From: Anagrus nilaparvatae
Taxonomy: Eukaryota; Arthropoda; Insecta; Hymenoptera; Mymaridae
Assembly (NCBI GenBank): GCA_022575985.1
Contig: JAKSXM010000205.1
Coordinates: 186,001-250,000 of the forward strand
Reading direction: 5' to 3'
DNA: 64,000 bases
Shown here: one piece after another, positions 35,371 through 45,988 of the stretch
How positions within the stretch are numbered: the first letter of the stretch is position 1
Layout: each line of letters opens with the position of its first letter
Made by a program: the position numbers and the translations under genes
Notes under the pieces: model-generated
Told to the model about the DNA's origin: nothing
Databases searched by the model: none
The model's input: only the letters and a program-made list of their open reading frames with translations

Positions 35371-37974
35371 TAGAACATATAGATTTAAAGCATAATAATT
35401 TGTTAGGTACTAGATTCTACAATGAAAAATAAAACCACTTTCGGCAAATGGATATATTACAGTGTAAGGGCTCTAATATTTCCATTTTTTGGCATTACTT
35501 CATAAAAAACATGTATTACATTAGTTTTAATTAAATTTTATTAAATTTTTCCTAACATATATAGGTATTTTATAAATAAAAAGATTCACTAGCATACGTG
35601 TTTTAAAATTTTCATGCAGTTTTAGTTAATATTAAAAGGTTGAAAGTTAATTTTACATGGAGTATATGTGAACGTTTTTTTTATATACACATGCATTTAA
35701 ATTAGAAATTTATATTTATAAGAATATATTTCACTGGCATATTTTTTTAAAACATGTAATGCATTAGTAAAAAAGTTATTTGCTGAAGAAGAAGGTTCAT
35801 GTAAATACGTGTTCTTTTTGTAATGTCTATCTATTTTATCTTTACATTTTATATAGGTAATACATACGCTTACTTATTTAGAGATGTAAAGTAAATAAAA
35901 ATTTAATTTTTATACATAGTAATATGTGTCATCTATATTAGGCCGTTGATTATTTTTTATTTTTTTGAATTCTATTATATTGAAGCCTGACATAAGGGTT
36001 TTAGAGTGTATGAAAAGTGATTCAAGAAAATAATTTAGCATATATATATAGCACTGTAACTGATAATTTTAGATTTAAATAATTTATTTAATTTTTAAAA
36101 TGATAAATGTATATTGACAATAGTTATATTTTATATATTAGTCGGCTTTAATTTACAACTAAGTTTGCTACAGTATTAGTAATGAAGTAGTAGGAATAAC
36201 ATATTCTTAGAAATGTTCAAAAAATTATCAAATTCACGACTTCTATAAAAAATTTATTAAAACTTTTCCACCACTTATCTATTTTTAAGTAGCAACTGAA
36301 AAGTTAAGTTAGTAGTTGTTTACTAGTCAACAACTACTCTGAATAAAAAAACTCACTGATTCCTAATTTAAAAAGCAAAAATATGCGTAAAGTTCGAATA
36401 AAATGTAGTGTCAGAATAGCACGATTGGGATAGCAGAATGGTTGTTATTGATAAAAATAAGTTTAATAACTATGCATTTGCATGTTTAAAAGCGTAGATA
36501 AACGTTGGTAAAAGATTTTTAATTTTAGAATATTAGAATTATATTATAGGTTACATTTCTCCTACGGAAGATTTTCTAAAAATTTTAAAAATATGATTTT
36601 TCAACCTACTAGTAGTTTAAAAAAAATGTAAGGATGGTTTAAACTACTACTTAGGTTATTTTAACCTACTACATAGGTTAGGTTTGATGCTGAGGGCCAA
36701 ATCATTGTACTTATCCGGAAACAGCCTTTAAGAAATTACTTTTAATAGTAAGTGGTTTATTTGAAAAATTTAGCTTTGCCCAAATTTACTTTCACAGTAC
36801 ATTTTCCCCGACCTGAATCAAAAATCGCCTTTATAAATCATTTTTTTGTTAAAAAATCCAAAATAACCCAATCTTTGATATACTTTTAATACAAAAAGTT
36901 TAAATTCAACCACACATGGTCAAAATTTATAGATTTTTTTTTTTTAATACAATATATAAATTATATTATATCGTTAAAAAAAAAAAATAACCGATAAAAT
37001 ATATAAATCAAATTTTTATTTTCTTTCTCTATAAAGCTTATTACACGCATATTGTTCATTTGATAATAATAATAATGATAATAATAATAATACTAATAAT
37101 ATATAAAAAGCTTATACTGCAGAGTATATAAAAAAAAGTGACTTTCGTCCTGAGAATTCAACACCTTTTTTTTTATATATAATAATAGTACGAATTCACG
37201 CGCGCCAAGTTTCTTACATACAGTAGCTTAACACATAAGAAAAATAAAAAAAAAATAAGAAAACTTGTCCTATAAGGAGTATATAAATGAGAGAAAAGAA
37301 AATCGTGCCTGGGCCATAACATACAGTAACTCTCTTTTATTGGGACATTCATTCGATGCACGTTTTTCTTTTCTTTTATTTTTTTCTTTTTACTTTATGT
37401 ATTGTATATACACACATACACAAACATACACATGTTTTAGTATATATTATACAATTTTTTTTACATGCTTCGACAGCTTTTCAACAAGGCAACGCGAAAA
37501 ATTTCTTCTTTTTTTTTAGACTGAGTTTTTCTTCGGAAATACCGATGTCGCGAACTGTATAACAATCCCCTTTTTTTTATACAATAATAATACCCATGTA
37601 CTAATTCGACTATGTCAGCATAAATTTTTCGTCTAGGTCTGTGGTTAAAAAAAATTTTTTTGATTTTTTTAGTGCATGTGTCTGTGTTTGTGTGTGTGTA
37701 TGCAATAATCAAAATTCTATTGTTGTACACAATTTTTATCTTATTATGCATATATTTCTTTATTTTATTGCATTTTCAAATATTTTATTTGTCACTTTGA
37801 TTTTTTTTTTTAAGTTATTGCATTAAAATGAACAAAAAATAAGAATAAAATTTTATACTTTTATTTTTCCCTTTGGAATTTTGTATTTGCAAAGGAATGT
37901 CTCCAGAAAGTATTTAACTTTTTAAAGAATATATGCTCGGGTCCAGCTAAGCTCACCGGACCAAAATTTTTATT
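35371..37974. other. Gene-free AT-rich stretch
   Basis: An (ATA)n-type run lies at 37065-37103 and CA/TG-rich microsatellites at 37410-37430 and 37672-37700. Short open frames here are low-complexity. No gene is supported. Confidence 0.5.
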
Positions 37975-38660
37975 TCAAAATTTTTTTCTTAAAGGCTTAT
38001 TTCAAGTCTTGGATTTGCATTTTCACCGGAATTTTTAAAAAATATTAATTTTTACCAAAAATTTCTCCTGCTCAAAAATTGTTTTTTTTAGATTTTCGGA
38101 CTTAATTATCTCAAAACCAAAGCGCTTTTGGAAAAAAGTTTTCTTTTTACCTGGACTACCCGAATAAAAATTTTTTATTTTGGCCCCAACTACCAGTTTT
38201 ATTATTAGCTGCTTAAATTTTTAAAACTGACCGGAAATCAAGTTCGCCATAATTATTTTTGCTCAAATTTTCTCAAAATGTTGGTCTATAACAGCTTGTC
38301 CCAAAAAATTTTGTGAGGTGTTACATTCAAATGAACGCTCACAATCATTACTTTAATCTGCCAAAATTAGCCAAAGGAAAATTTGAGCAAAAATAATTAT
38401 GGCAAACTCGATTTCTGGTCAATTTGAAAAATTCAAACCGCTAAAAACGAAACAGGAAGTAGCCCAAAATAAAAAACTTTTTGCCAATCATATGTAGGTA
38501 TAAAAAGTTTGGTTTTGAGATAATTAAGCCTTTTTAAAGCTCTAAAAATCAAAAATCTCAAAAAAACCAAGTCAAAATTAATATTTTTTAAAAACTCTGG
38601 TGAAAATGCAAATCCAAGACCTAAGTATATTTTTAAAATGCATAATCAAAAATTTTTATG
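37975..38660. repeat. ~0.68 kb diverged inverted repeat (F3)
   Basis: Left 'caagtcttggatttgcattt' and 'tcaccgg' pair with right 'aaaatgcaaatccaagacct' and 'tctggtga'. Inner blocks 'ccataattatttttgctcaa' and 'ttgagcaaaaataattatgg' also pair around a centre near 38310. The arms are visibly more diverged than in F1 or F2. Confidence 0.7.
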
Positions 38661-40082
38661 ATAATAGCAGGGAATCATTGGGATCTAAAATCTAGAATTA
38701 TTATTATGTTTCTTAAAATTTGGCATCTTTAAAGTTCAGTAATATTAGAGTGCGATTAATAAAAGTAAATTAAAACAGTACCTTACTGGCTTGAAAACAA
38801 ATTCTTTAAACTGGAAATATTTGTATGCTATGATTACAGAATCAACTGCCATATATATTACCCTGCAGTAGCTAGTCAACTTAAAATACATTTTTGAGAT
38901 CACACCATAATAAAATGTACTCCATTCCATTTTAATAAAAAAAATTTACCCCAACTTTTTTTCTATTGAATAAATTTTATTATTAAAAAAAAGTTCACAT
39001 AAATACAATTTTCAGACGAATAAAAAAAAGTTTGTCATGCATTCTATTTTTTTATATATTTATTTTAATATATAAATTTGTGTCGGTATATGAAAAAAGT
39101 TTTTATGTATGCAATGATTAAAGTAACTCAAAACTTTAAATTTTTGATTTTTTTTTTTTAATATGAATATAAAATACCTAGTGTTTATCATCGTCAACTA
39201 TTTTTGTTATGAAAAAAAACTTACATTTTTAAAACAAAAAGTTTTTTTTTTCATGTATAAAGGGTTGGATTATTGTTTATATTATGCTGTGTAGTATACT
39301 CAGGAAATCTAGAGCTTTTCATTGTTTCCGGTACCCTTAGTATTTTTTTTTCTTTTTGAATGAGATTCAATCTTATCACACTTATTATAAGTAAGAGTGT
39401 TTTCCTGTCTTTTTTATGCATAATAATAATAATCGTGATGGAGACGAGTTTTTGTAGTACATTTATGTTTATTTATTTTTCAAGTAATATTCAAAAATTA
39501 GGGTTCGATTGAAAAAATTTAATTCGTTAAAAATTCTGGCTACCCTACTAAAACAAATAGCGACAAGCGGTCTTAATGTCACGCGGTGGGCTTCCATTGG
39601 GCCACGTGATTTATGGTGGCAATCTACCCGTCTTGTATGCTCAGGCACCACGACCGAAATTCTGATTGTGGCAAACGGAATATTTTTTCAATGTGGATTG
39701 ATACTGCTAAGAAATTCTGAACGTTAATTTTGTGTTACAGAATGAAAATTTTGGAAAAATCTGGTCCAATTTTAGGACTTCTCAAGAATTTTGTCTAAAT
39801 TCTTCCTTGTTAGTCTTATTTTAAAATATTTCTGAAGATTACTTCAACAATATAATGTAAATTGAATTAAATTTATATTTTTTTTCAAAAATTTGATTTT
39901 TTTTAATTTATTTGTTCAGTGCTTCAGAAATTATTTAAATTAAGCCTGAAAATGAAGACTTAATTATAAAAAATTTCCCGAAAAATCCGAAAATCGAATC
40001 AAACCGTTCTTAAAATTCCTATTCGGTATCAAAAACAGACGAAAAAAAATTCTGTTGATTTTGTGCAATTTTTTTTACTTGG
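38661..40082. other. Gene-free stretch with a GC-richer island
   Basis: The segment 39540-39665 ('ggtcttaatgtcacgcggtg', 'gggccacgtgatttatggtgg') is notably GC-rich for this window. It gives open frames on both strands but no product that I recognise. It may be a fragment of an unknown repeat or of a gene. Confidence 0.4.
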
Positions 40083-40280
40083 GAGACGATTATAGTATAT
40101 TAAGTATCATTGGCGCAAAAGTTTTGGGATTAGCGTGATCACTAGCCCAAATGCTCAACGAAGTCAGCCACAAGTGATATTTGATAGTTTCTAAAGTTTT
40201 TCGCCTATGGTGTTTACAATATTTTTTGTCTTCGGAGGCATAAAACAAGCGCAAAAATTCCGGACCAATTTTTATGCAGT
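40083..40280 (+). repeat. Repeat family B, copy 2
   Basis: Carries the blocks 'tatagtatattaagtatca', 'ggcgcaaaagtttt', 'agcgtgatcactag', 'tttcgcctatggtgtttaca' and 'gcataaaacaagcgc' in the same order as 62946-63165 and, inverted, as 20575-20850. Confidence 0.65.
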
Positions 40281-40285
40281 TTAAT

Positions 40286-40342
40286 GGAAAATTTTCTTTC
40301 TGTAAATGAACTAAATATTCATTTACAGAAAGAAAATTTTCC
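40286..40342. repeat. Perfect 25-bp hairpin
   Basis: The arms 40286-40310 and 40318-40342 are exact inverses over 25 bases around a 7-base loop. It sits at the end of repeat copy B2. The 114-codon minus-strand frame that crosses it is not convincing as a gene. Confidence 0.9.
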
Positions 40343-40434
40343 GAGGCGAGAAACTCAAAAGTTTCGTTAAATATTTCCTCATAAATTGCACGAAATGCAA
40401 ATTCACGAGAAATTCTATTTTCACCTTGCCCCAA

Positions 40435-42042
40435 ATAAAAGAAAAATCAATTACCAAAAAAAAAAAGACCAATACAAATTTCGATCTACCCTAATATACA
40501 TTTTGAGTAAACGTTAAACATTATGTATGACGAACTTTATACAAAACCACATAGTAAATTGAGATACCAAAAAAGTTTTGATCTCGATACATCAATTACT
40601 CGTCAACAACTACTCTATATAAGCTAAAAACTTTAGTTTTAAATATAGGTTTGCGAGTTGATGTTCACACTTTTTGAAATTTAGTATACAGAGAGAAATT
40701 GATATAACATTTATTTATTTTATGAACATAAAAAAAAACAAATAACTATTTATCAAACAAGAAAGTATCATAAATAAATAGAAAAAAAATTTTTTATACA
40801 AAATTAAATATATAAATTTTTGTAAAAAAAAAAAAATAAAAAAAAAGGTAAGTATATCATTAGATTTTTTTTATTGAACAATGCAGTATAACTTGATACA
40901 CCTGCTACTTGAATACATGGTAAATCGAAATTGGACGCAACAGAATAAAAAAAAAAAAAAATGAAACGATTGGCAAAAAAATAGAGAAAAAAAACCTTTG
41001 GGAATATCAGAAAAATCCAATTTCGTCCATGCAGCAAAATAATGAAAAAAAGTAAAAAAAAAAAAAAATACTTTCACAGTCACATGTACATAAATTGTAT
41101 TATACCGAAAGTATTGCTCAATAAATATCTTTTATTCGCTTTTTTTTAGAAGGTTTTAGGATAGAATTTTTTAAGTTATTGTACTTTATATAAGTTGATT
41201 TGTATAAAGAGAGGTTTTCTGATAAATTAGTTTGTACAAATGAAGGAATCTCCAAAAATTACATTTTTGTATTTAGAGTAATCTGTCAGTCAAAATGGAA
41301 AATACTTTTAAACCCTTTTTTCGCTGTTGCAAATATTAGTATTTTAGTACTAGACAGTACTTGAGTAAATTGATTTGGCTTAATTTTCAACAAAAATGTA
41401 ACTTTTGACCACTTTGAGGTATCTGGAAACTGCTTCCAATATTATCTTGGGTAATCCATCACATATTTTCGGGTTCAAATGGGTATTTTTAATTATCTCC
41501 TTAAATAGTTTATTTAAAAGCAGTTAAAACTTTGCCTACTTATATCGATAAGTAAGTTTTTATTCGTTTTTTGTAATTTTTTTTATAAATGTTTTCCTAT
41601 TTTTGTTTACTTAAAAATTATGTAGGGTAGGTTAACCATTAAATGACCATTACCGTTTATTTCTTAAGAGTGATTATTACTAAATTTTAACCGGTTATTT
41701 ACTAGTCAAACTACTCTACTTGTAATTTAGAAACTTCTTAACTACTGTACTAAATTTCGTTAAACATTAATTTTAAATTACTTTGATGTACGTGCCAGAT
41801 ACCTGTTTTAATATTTTAAAAATTTAGAAAAATTTTAACGAAGTTTAAGTGTAAGTAGCCTAGTCAAGTATTTTTCTATTGGATCGCGTAGTGAATTCAC
41901 TAAATTTAGTAATTTAAAGATCCCTATACGTAATTTAATATCAATTTTCATGTATTAAAAAATTACCTTTTAAAATAATAATGAAACAAATAATTTAATT
42001 TTAATAAATATTCAATAAATAGTTTTCTTTATATGAGAAAAC
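40435..42042. other. Gene-free AT-rich stretch
   Basis: Poly-A/T-rich sequence. Open frames between 40800 and 41080 are translations of A/T runs. Nothing further is supported. Confidence 0.5.
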
Positions 42043-42117
42043 GAGGATTGATTTTTGACCAAGAGGGCTAAAATAATATACACTGTATTTATTTGCTACG
42101 TTTCAGGAACCTTCTGT
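42043..42117 (-). mobile_element. Penelope-like element terminus
   Basis: On the minus strand it reads 'cagaaggttcctgaaacgt' and 'agcaaataaatac', then 'agccctcttggtcaaaaat'. A short stem-loop (GGAAC/GTTCC) followed by GAAACGT-AGCAAATAAA is the kind of terminus I associate with Penelope-like elements. The same 75 bp occurs inverted at 44232-44305, and a relative lies in the intron at 54309. Confidence 0.6.
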
Positions 42118-42310
42118 TCCCCTTATAAAGCTATAGAAAAATTATTATTTATTTAATATAAAAAATATACAAAAATATATATGTATAGTATAATAATTAT
42201 GATCTTACCATATAAATATAATTAAATTATTTAAAATTAATTAACAATTCATTACTTAATCTTAATAAAAATCTTTGGTATTATAGAACAACTTGTTCTT
42301 AGTCATTGTA

Positions 42311-43704
42311 TATCGGCAGTTCTTAGCTATTTTTACCCAAGTCTGAGGTCGATGTCTTGGATTTAAAAAATACTAATTCACTGTGTTTGGTATGTAAAAA
42401 TATGGTTACTGGCCAATTTTTAAGGCTCTAGGTGGCTTGGTTGCGATTTGGCAGCTGTTTTTCCAATTTTGATTTTTTTCGAATTCTCAGCCACCCGTTT
42501 GCTTTTTATTTTCTGGACGCCCTAAATAAGCCTAAAAAATATTTTCCATATAAAGGTGGGTAGTAAAAATTCCCGCCCAATCCGAATCTGACCATGTTTT
42601 TTCGGGAAAACCTCAGGAGAAGCCGGAAAATCGGGAAAACTAAAGGAAACTGGAAAATACAAATTTCTCAAAAAGCGTCACTTTTTTTTTTTTTTTTTAA
42701 TTTTTTTTACATGTGTTTTCCCATACTTTTCATGCTGGTAATCTCCTTTTTTGACACATTTGCCTTTTAAGTACTTAAAAAATCAATTTTAGGCTCAAAA
42801 AAAATGATTTTAAAAATTGTTCATTTTCTGAATTTTCCAATTTTCTCGCTTTTCCTGATAGAAAATGAAAAATCTGTCTTGATTTTCGGATTCCTCGGGA
42901 AATTTTACATTCAAAACCTTCTTGGGTAAAATTTTAGAGGCCTTTGTGACGCTTTAAAAAAAAGAAAAACAAAATAACCTGCTAAAATCAAAAAAAATAA
43001 ACAGAATACAAAAATAGCAAAATTTAATTATGTTTAATTATGTTTGATTTTAGCAGGTTACTTTGTTTCTCTTTATTTTACAGCGTCACAAAAGCCTCTA
43101 AAATTTTACCCAAGAAGGTTTTCAATGTAAAATTTCCCGAGGAATCCGAAAATCAAGTCAGATTTTTCATTTTCTATTGGAAAATTCAGAAAATGAACAA
43201 TTTTTAAAATCATTTTTTTTGAGCCTAAAATTGATTTTTAAGTACTTAAAAGGCAAATGTGTCAAAAAAGGAGATTACCAGCATGAAAAGTATGGGAAAA
43301 CACATGTAAAAAAAATTAAAAAAAAAAAAAAAGGTACGCTTTTTGAGAAATTTGTATTTTCAAGTTTCCTTTAGTTTTTCCGATTTTCCGGCTTTTCCTG
43401 AGGTTTTACCGAAAAAATATGGTCAGATTCGGATTGAGCGGGAATTTTTACTACCCACCTTCTTATGGAAAATATTTTTTAGGCTTATTTAGGGCGTCCA
43501 GAAAATAAAAAGCAAACGGGTGGCTGAGAATTCGAAAAAAATCAAAATTGGAAAAACAGCTGCCAAATCGCAACCAAGCCACCTAGAGCCTTAAAAATTG
43601 GCCAGTAACCATATTTTTACATACCAAACACAGTTCAATTAGTATTTTTTAAATCCAAGACATCGATCTCAGACTTGGGTAAAAATAGCTAAGAACTACC
43701 GATA
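42311..43704. mobile_element. 1.4 kb near-perfect palindrome (F2)
   Basis: Left end TATCGGCAGTTCTTAGCTAT pairs with right end 'atagctaagaactaccgata', both flanked by TA. Arms of ~690 bp pair nearly continuously to a centre near 43008, where only ~40 bp fail to pair. By eye there are few mismatches, so the element is recent or homogenised. It lies between the Penelope endonuclease remnant and a Penelope terminus. No coding capacity is supported; the 65-codon frame at 43177 is a by-product. Confidence 0.8.
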
Positions 43705-43916
43705 TAGTATACTAATAAACGTATGCTTGTATATCCCGTGAAATACTTATACATTGATATATTTACAAAAATAACAAGTAAATCACGTGTCAAATAATAA
43801 CAATACTTATATGAGAAAAGAGAAGAGCACCAGAAAATGATAAAATATGTGTTTTCAAATGTATATGTTAAGGGAAATTATTGAAACTATTAAATATGTT
43901 GAAAAGTTCTATTAAG

Positions 43917-44235
43917 TTAGTAAAATTTTTTTGCTACGTAATTCATTAGATTTTTTATATTGCTATTTAAGTATCTGGTATCTTTTTGGTCATTGATAGA
44001 AAATTCATTAATTTGGATATGTAAATTTTCTGATATTCTTCTCTTGTATAAATTTGGTTCTCTGTCTAAAATCGATATTTTATTTAAGTTAAAACCATGG
44101 CCATTAACACAGTGTTTAGGTACTACTTTGTCTCTATTATTATCAATATCTTTTTGATGTTCTTCTATTCTATGATATAATGCTCTTTTAGATTCACCTG
44201 TATACGAAGCCTGACAGATATTACATTTGATCAGA
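43917..44235 (-). pseudogene. GIY-YIG endonuclease fragment of a Penelope-like element
   Basis: About 106 residues in one frame show the GIY-YIG endonuclease fold of Penelope-like elements: KCNICQASYTGESKRALYHR and EEHQKDI, then CVNGHGFNLNKISILDREPN, then YKRRISENLHIQ and an INDQKDTRYLN-type tail. In these elements this domain follows the reverse transcriptase and nicks target DNA. Here nothing of the reverse transcriptase remains: the frame begins at the junction with an inverted copy of the element terminus at 44232. It ends near the usual C-terminus. The N-terminal residues (MLRFRNL) come from the junction and are not native. Confidence 0.85.
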
Positions 44236-44305
44236 AGGTTCCTGAAACGTAGCAAATAAATAAAGTGTATATTATTTTAGCCCTCTTGGTCAAAAATCAA
44301 TCCTC
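44232..44305 (+). mobile_element. Penelope-like element terminus, inverted partner
   Basis: This is an inverse copy of 42043-42117 with only a few differences, reading 'cagaaggttcctgaaacgt' on the plus strand. It is fused directly to the 5'-truncated endonuclease. Inverted terminal copies and 5' truncation are both known outcomes of Penelope-like insertion. Confidence 0.65.
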
Positions 44306-44867
44306 TTTTTTTCATATTTAATTTAATTATGGGCGAAAAATTCAATAATAATAATTCTAGTTTTCTTTATATTTACATTTATTTATATTAAATGCTCCGT
44401 TTTTATATTATTTAAATGCGCGCCAAGCATGTGCACTACAAAGATTACTAGCAAATTTTTTTTTTAAATATTCCTAATTAATTTTTTTCTTAGCCCAATG
44501 AGTTTCCTAAAATTCTCTTTTGTAATTTACGATAAATCTTAAAATATGTACATTTTTTTAGCTTCCACCATTTGGTTTTTATTAATTTCTCATCGTAAAA
44601 GGTATGAAATCTTATCAAATTTTAACAGAGTTATTAATACATTAAAAACATTAAGTCTGTGTAATTTAAACCTAATCTGTTTTGTAATTGCTCAGCACTT
44701 ATACCTCCTTAAATGGAATTCCTCCTTAAATCTTTATTTTTAGTACATAATTATAAAATTAAAAAAAATCGTCAATCTTTAGATTTAAAATATTTTCTAA
44801 CTATCTGTATACACAACCCATGAGAAAATCTTGCTTGAAATAGAATAAGCTATTTTTTAAACAAGGG

Positions 44868-45046
44868 ACAAAATATTAGTTTTGACTTTGCATTCAGTTG
44901 TATGCACGAGCGAGTGCAGACAGCATGCAAAAGTCAAAACCAATATTTTCTCCCAAGATAGTTTTGTATATAATGGGCAAAAAGGCTAGGACCAAAAATA
45001 GCCCTTTTTGCCCTAGATATGTAAAAACAGTTATGTTCAAAGCGAA
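44868..45046 (-). repeat. Repeat family A, copy 2 (two hairpins)
   Basis: Order on the plus strand: 'gctattttttaaacaaggga', first hairpin ('gactttgcattc...' with 'gcatgcaaaagtc', around 'gagcgagtgc'), then 'atgggcaaaaaggc' pairing with 'gccctttttgccct', then 'agatatgtaaaaacagtta'. Confidence 0.7.
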
Positions 45047-45988
45047 TTATATTTTTGATTTTACATCATACAGTTAACTCCACGCAAATAAATACTTGTT
45101 TAAATATAATTGTAAATATATAATAGCAGAGAGATAACAAAAATTGAAATTTTCATAAATTCTATTTTCAAATATGAAATAAAGAAAAATCAATAAATTT
45201 AAAATGAATAAATAATATCATAAAAAAAGTTGAAAATATAAATAAAACGTTAAATTAGTAATGAAATAAATTTTTTTAATAATATTTTATTCATATCGTT
45301 AATGTTAAATATTTATTTTAATTAATTTATGTTCGAATTTAAATTCATTTGAAAAATTGATTAGTACATAAAACATGAACGTAATTAAAAAATACCCAGA
45401 ACATGAGATTGGAAAAAAATGTAGATAATTAATATGTACAAAAAAAAATGAATTGAAATAAAAAAAGTGTATAAAATGAGAGAAAAAATGTATATTAAAA
45501 ATTGATGTACATGAAAAGGACTTGATAAAATTTCATTGCGGTATGTACATATTGGTTGTATCAATAAAAAAGAGACAAAAATACATTGGATTTGATGATG
45601 GTCCCGTATATATGCATAATATGTACAAAAAATTTATACATGGACAATTCTAAATAAAATTAACCTTAAGTAATTGAACTGTCAGTGGATTCAATATATT
45701 GAAATATAATACATTCTTTATTTTTTTTGGTTCTAAATTACAAGGTTACAAAATGGCTTTTTTTTTAAATTCAAGCCAAATCTCCTAATTATTTTTTTCT
45801 GTGCACTTATAATTCTGCAATAACATTAATATAGGCTTCGATGTGCAGATGAGATGGCAAAATTCAACCTGCTAACAGTATGTTGTGTCAAAATAAAAAG
45901 TATAGAGTTCTTAAAATACATGTTTCTCAAAAAGTGTATCTTTTTTCTTCCAGTTAAGCTTAAAGTTTTTGATTTTTTTGTTGAGCTT
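45047..45988. other. Gene-free AT-rich stretch
   Basis: No feature is supported between the family A copy and the LINE 2 tail. Confidence 0.5.

Noticed and set aside
40090..40434. 114-codon minus-strand frame
   Set aside because: It crosses repeat copy B2 and a perfect hairpin, has no recognised domain, and is not open in the other family B copies.
43177..43374. 65-codon plus-strand frame
   Set aside because: It lies in one arm of palindrome F2 and is Lys-rich because of A runs.
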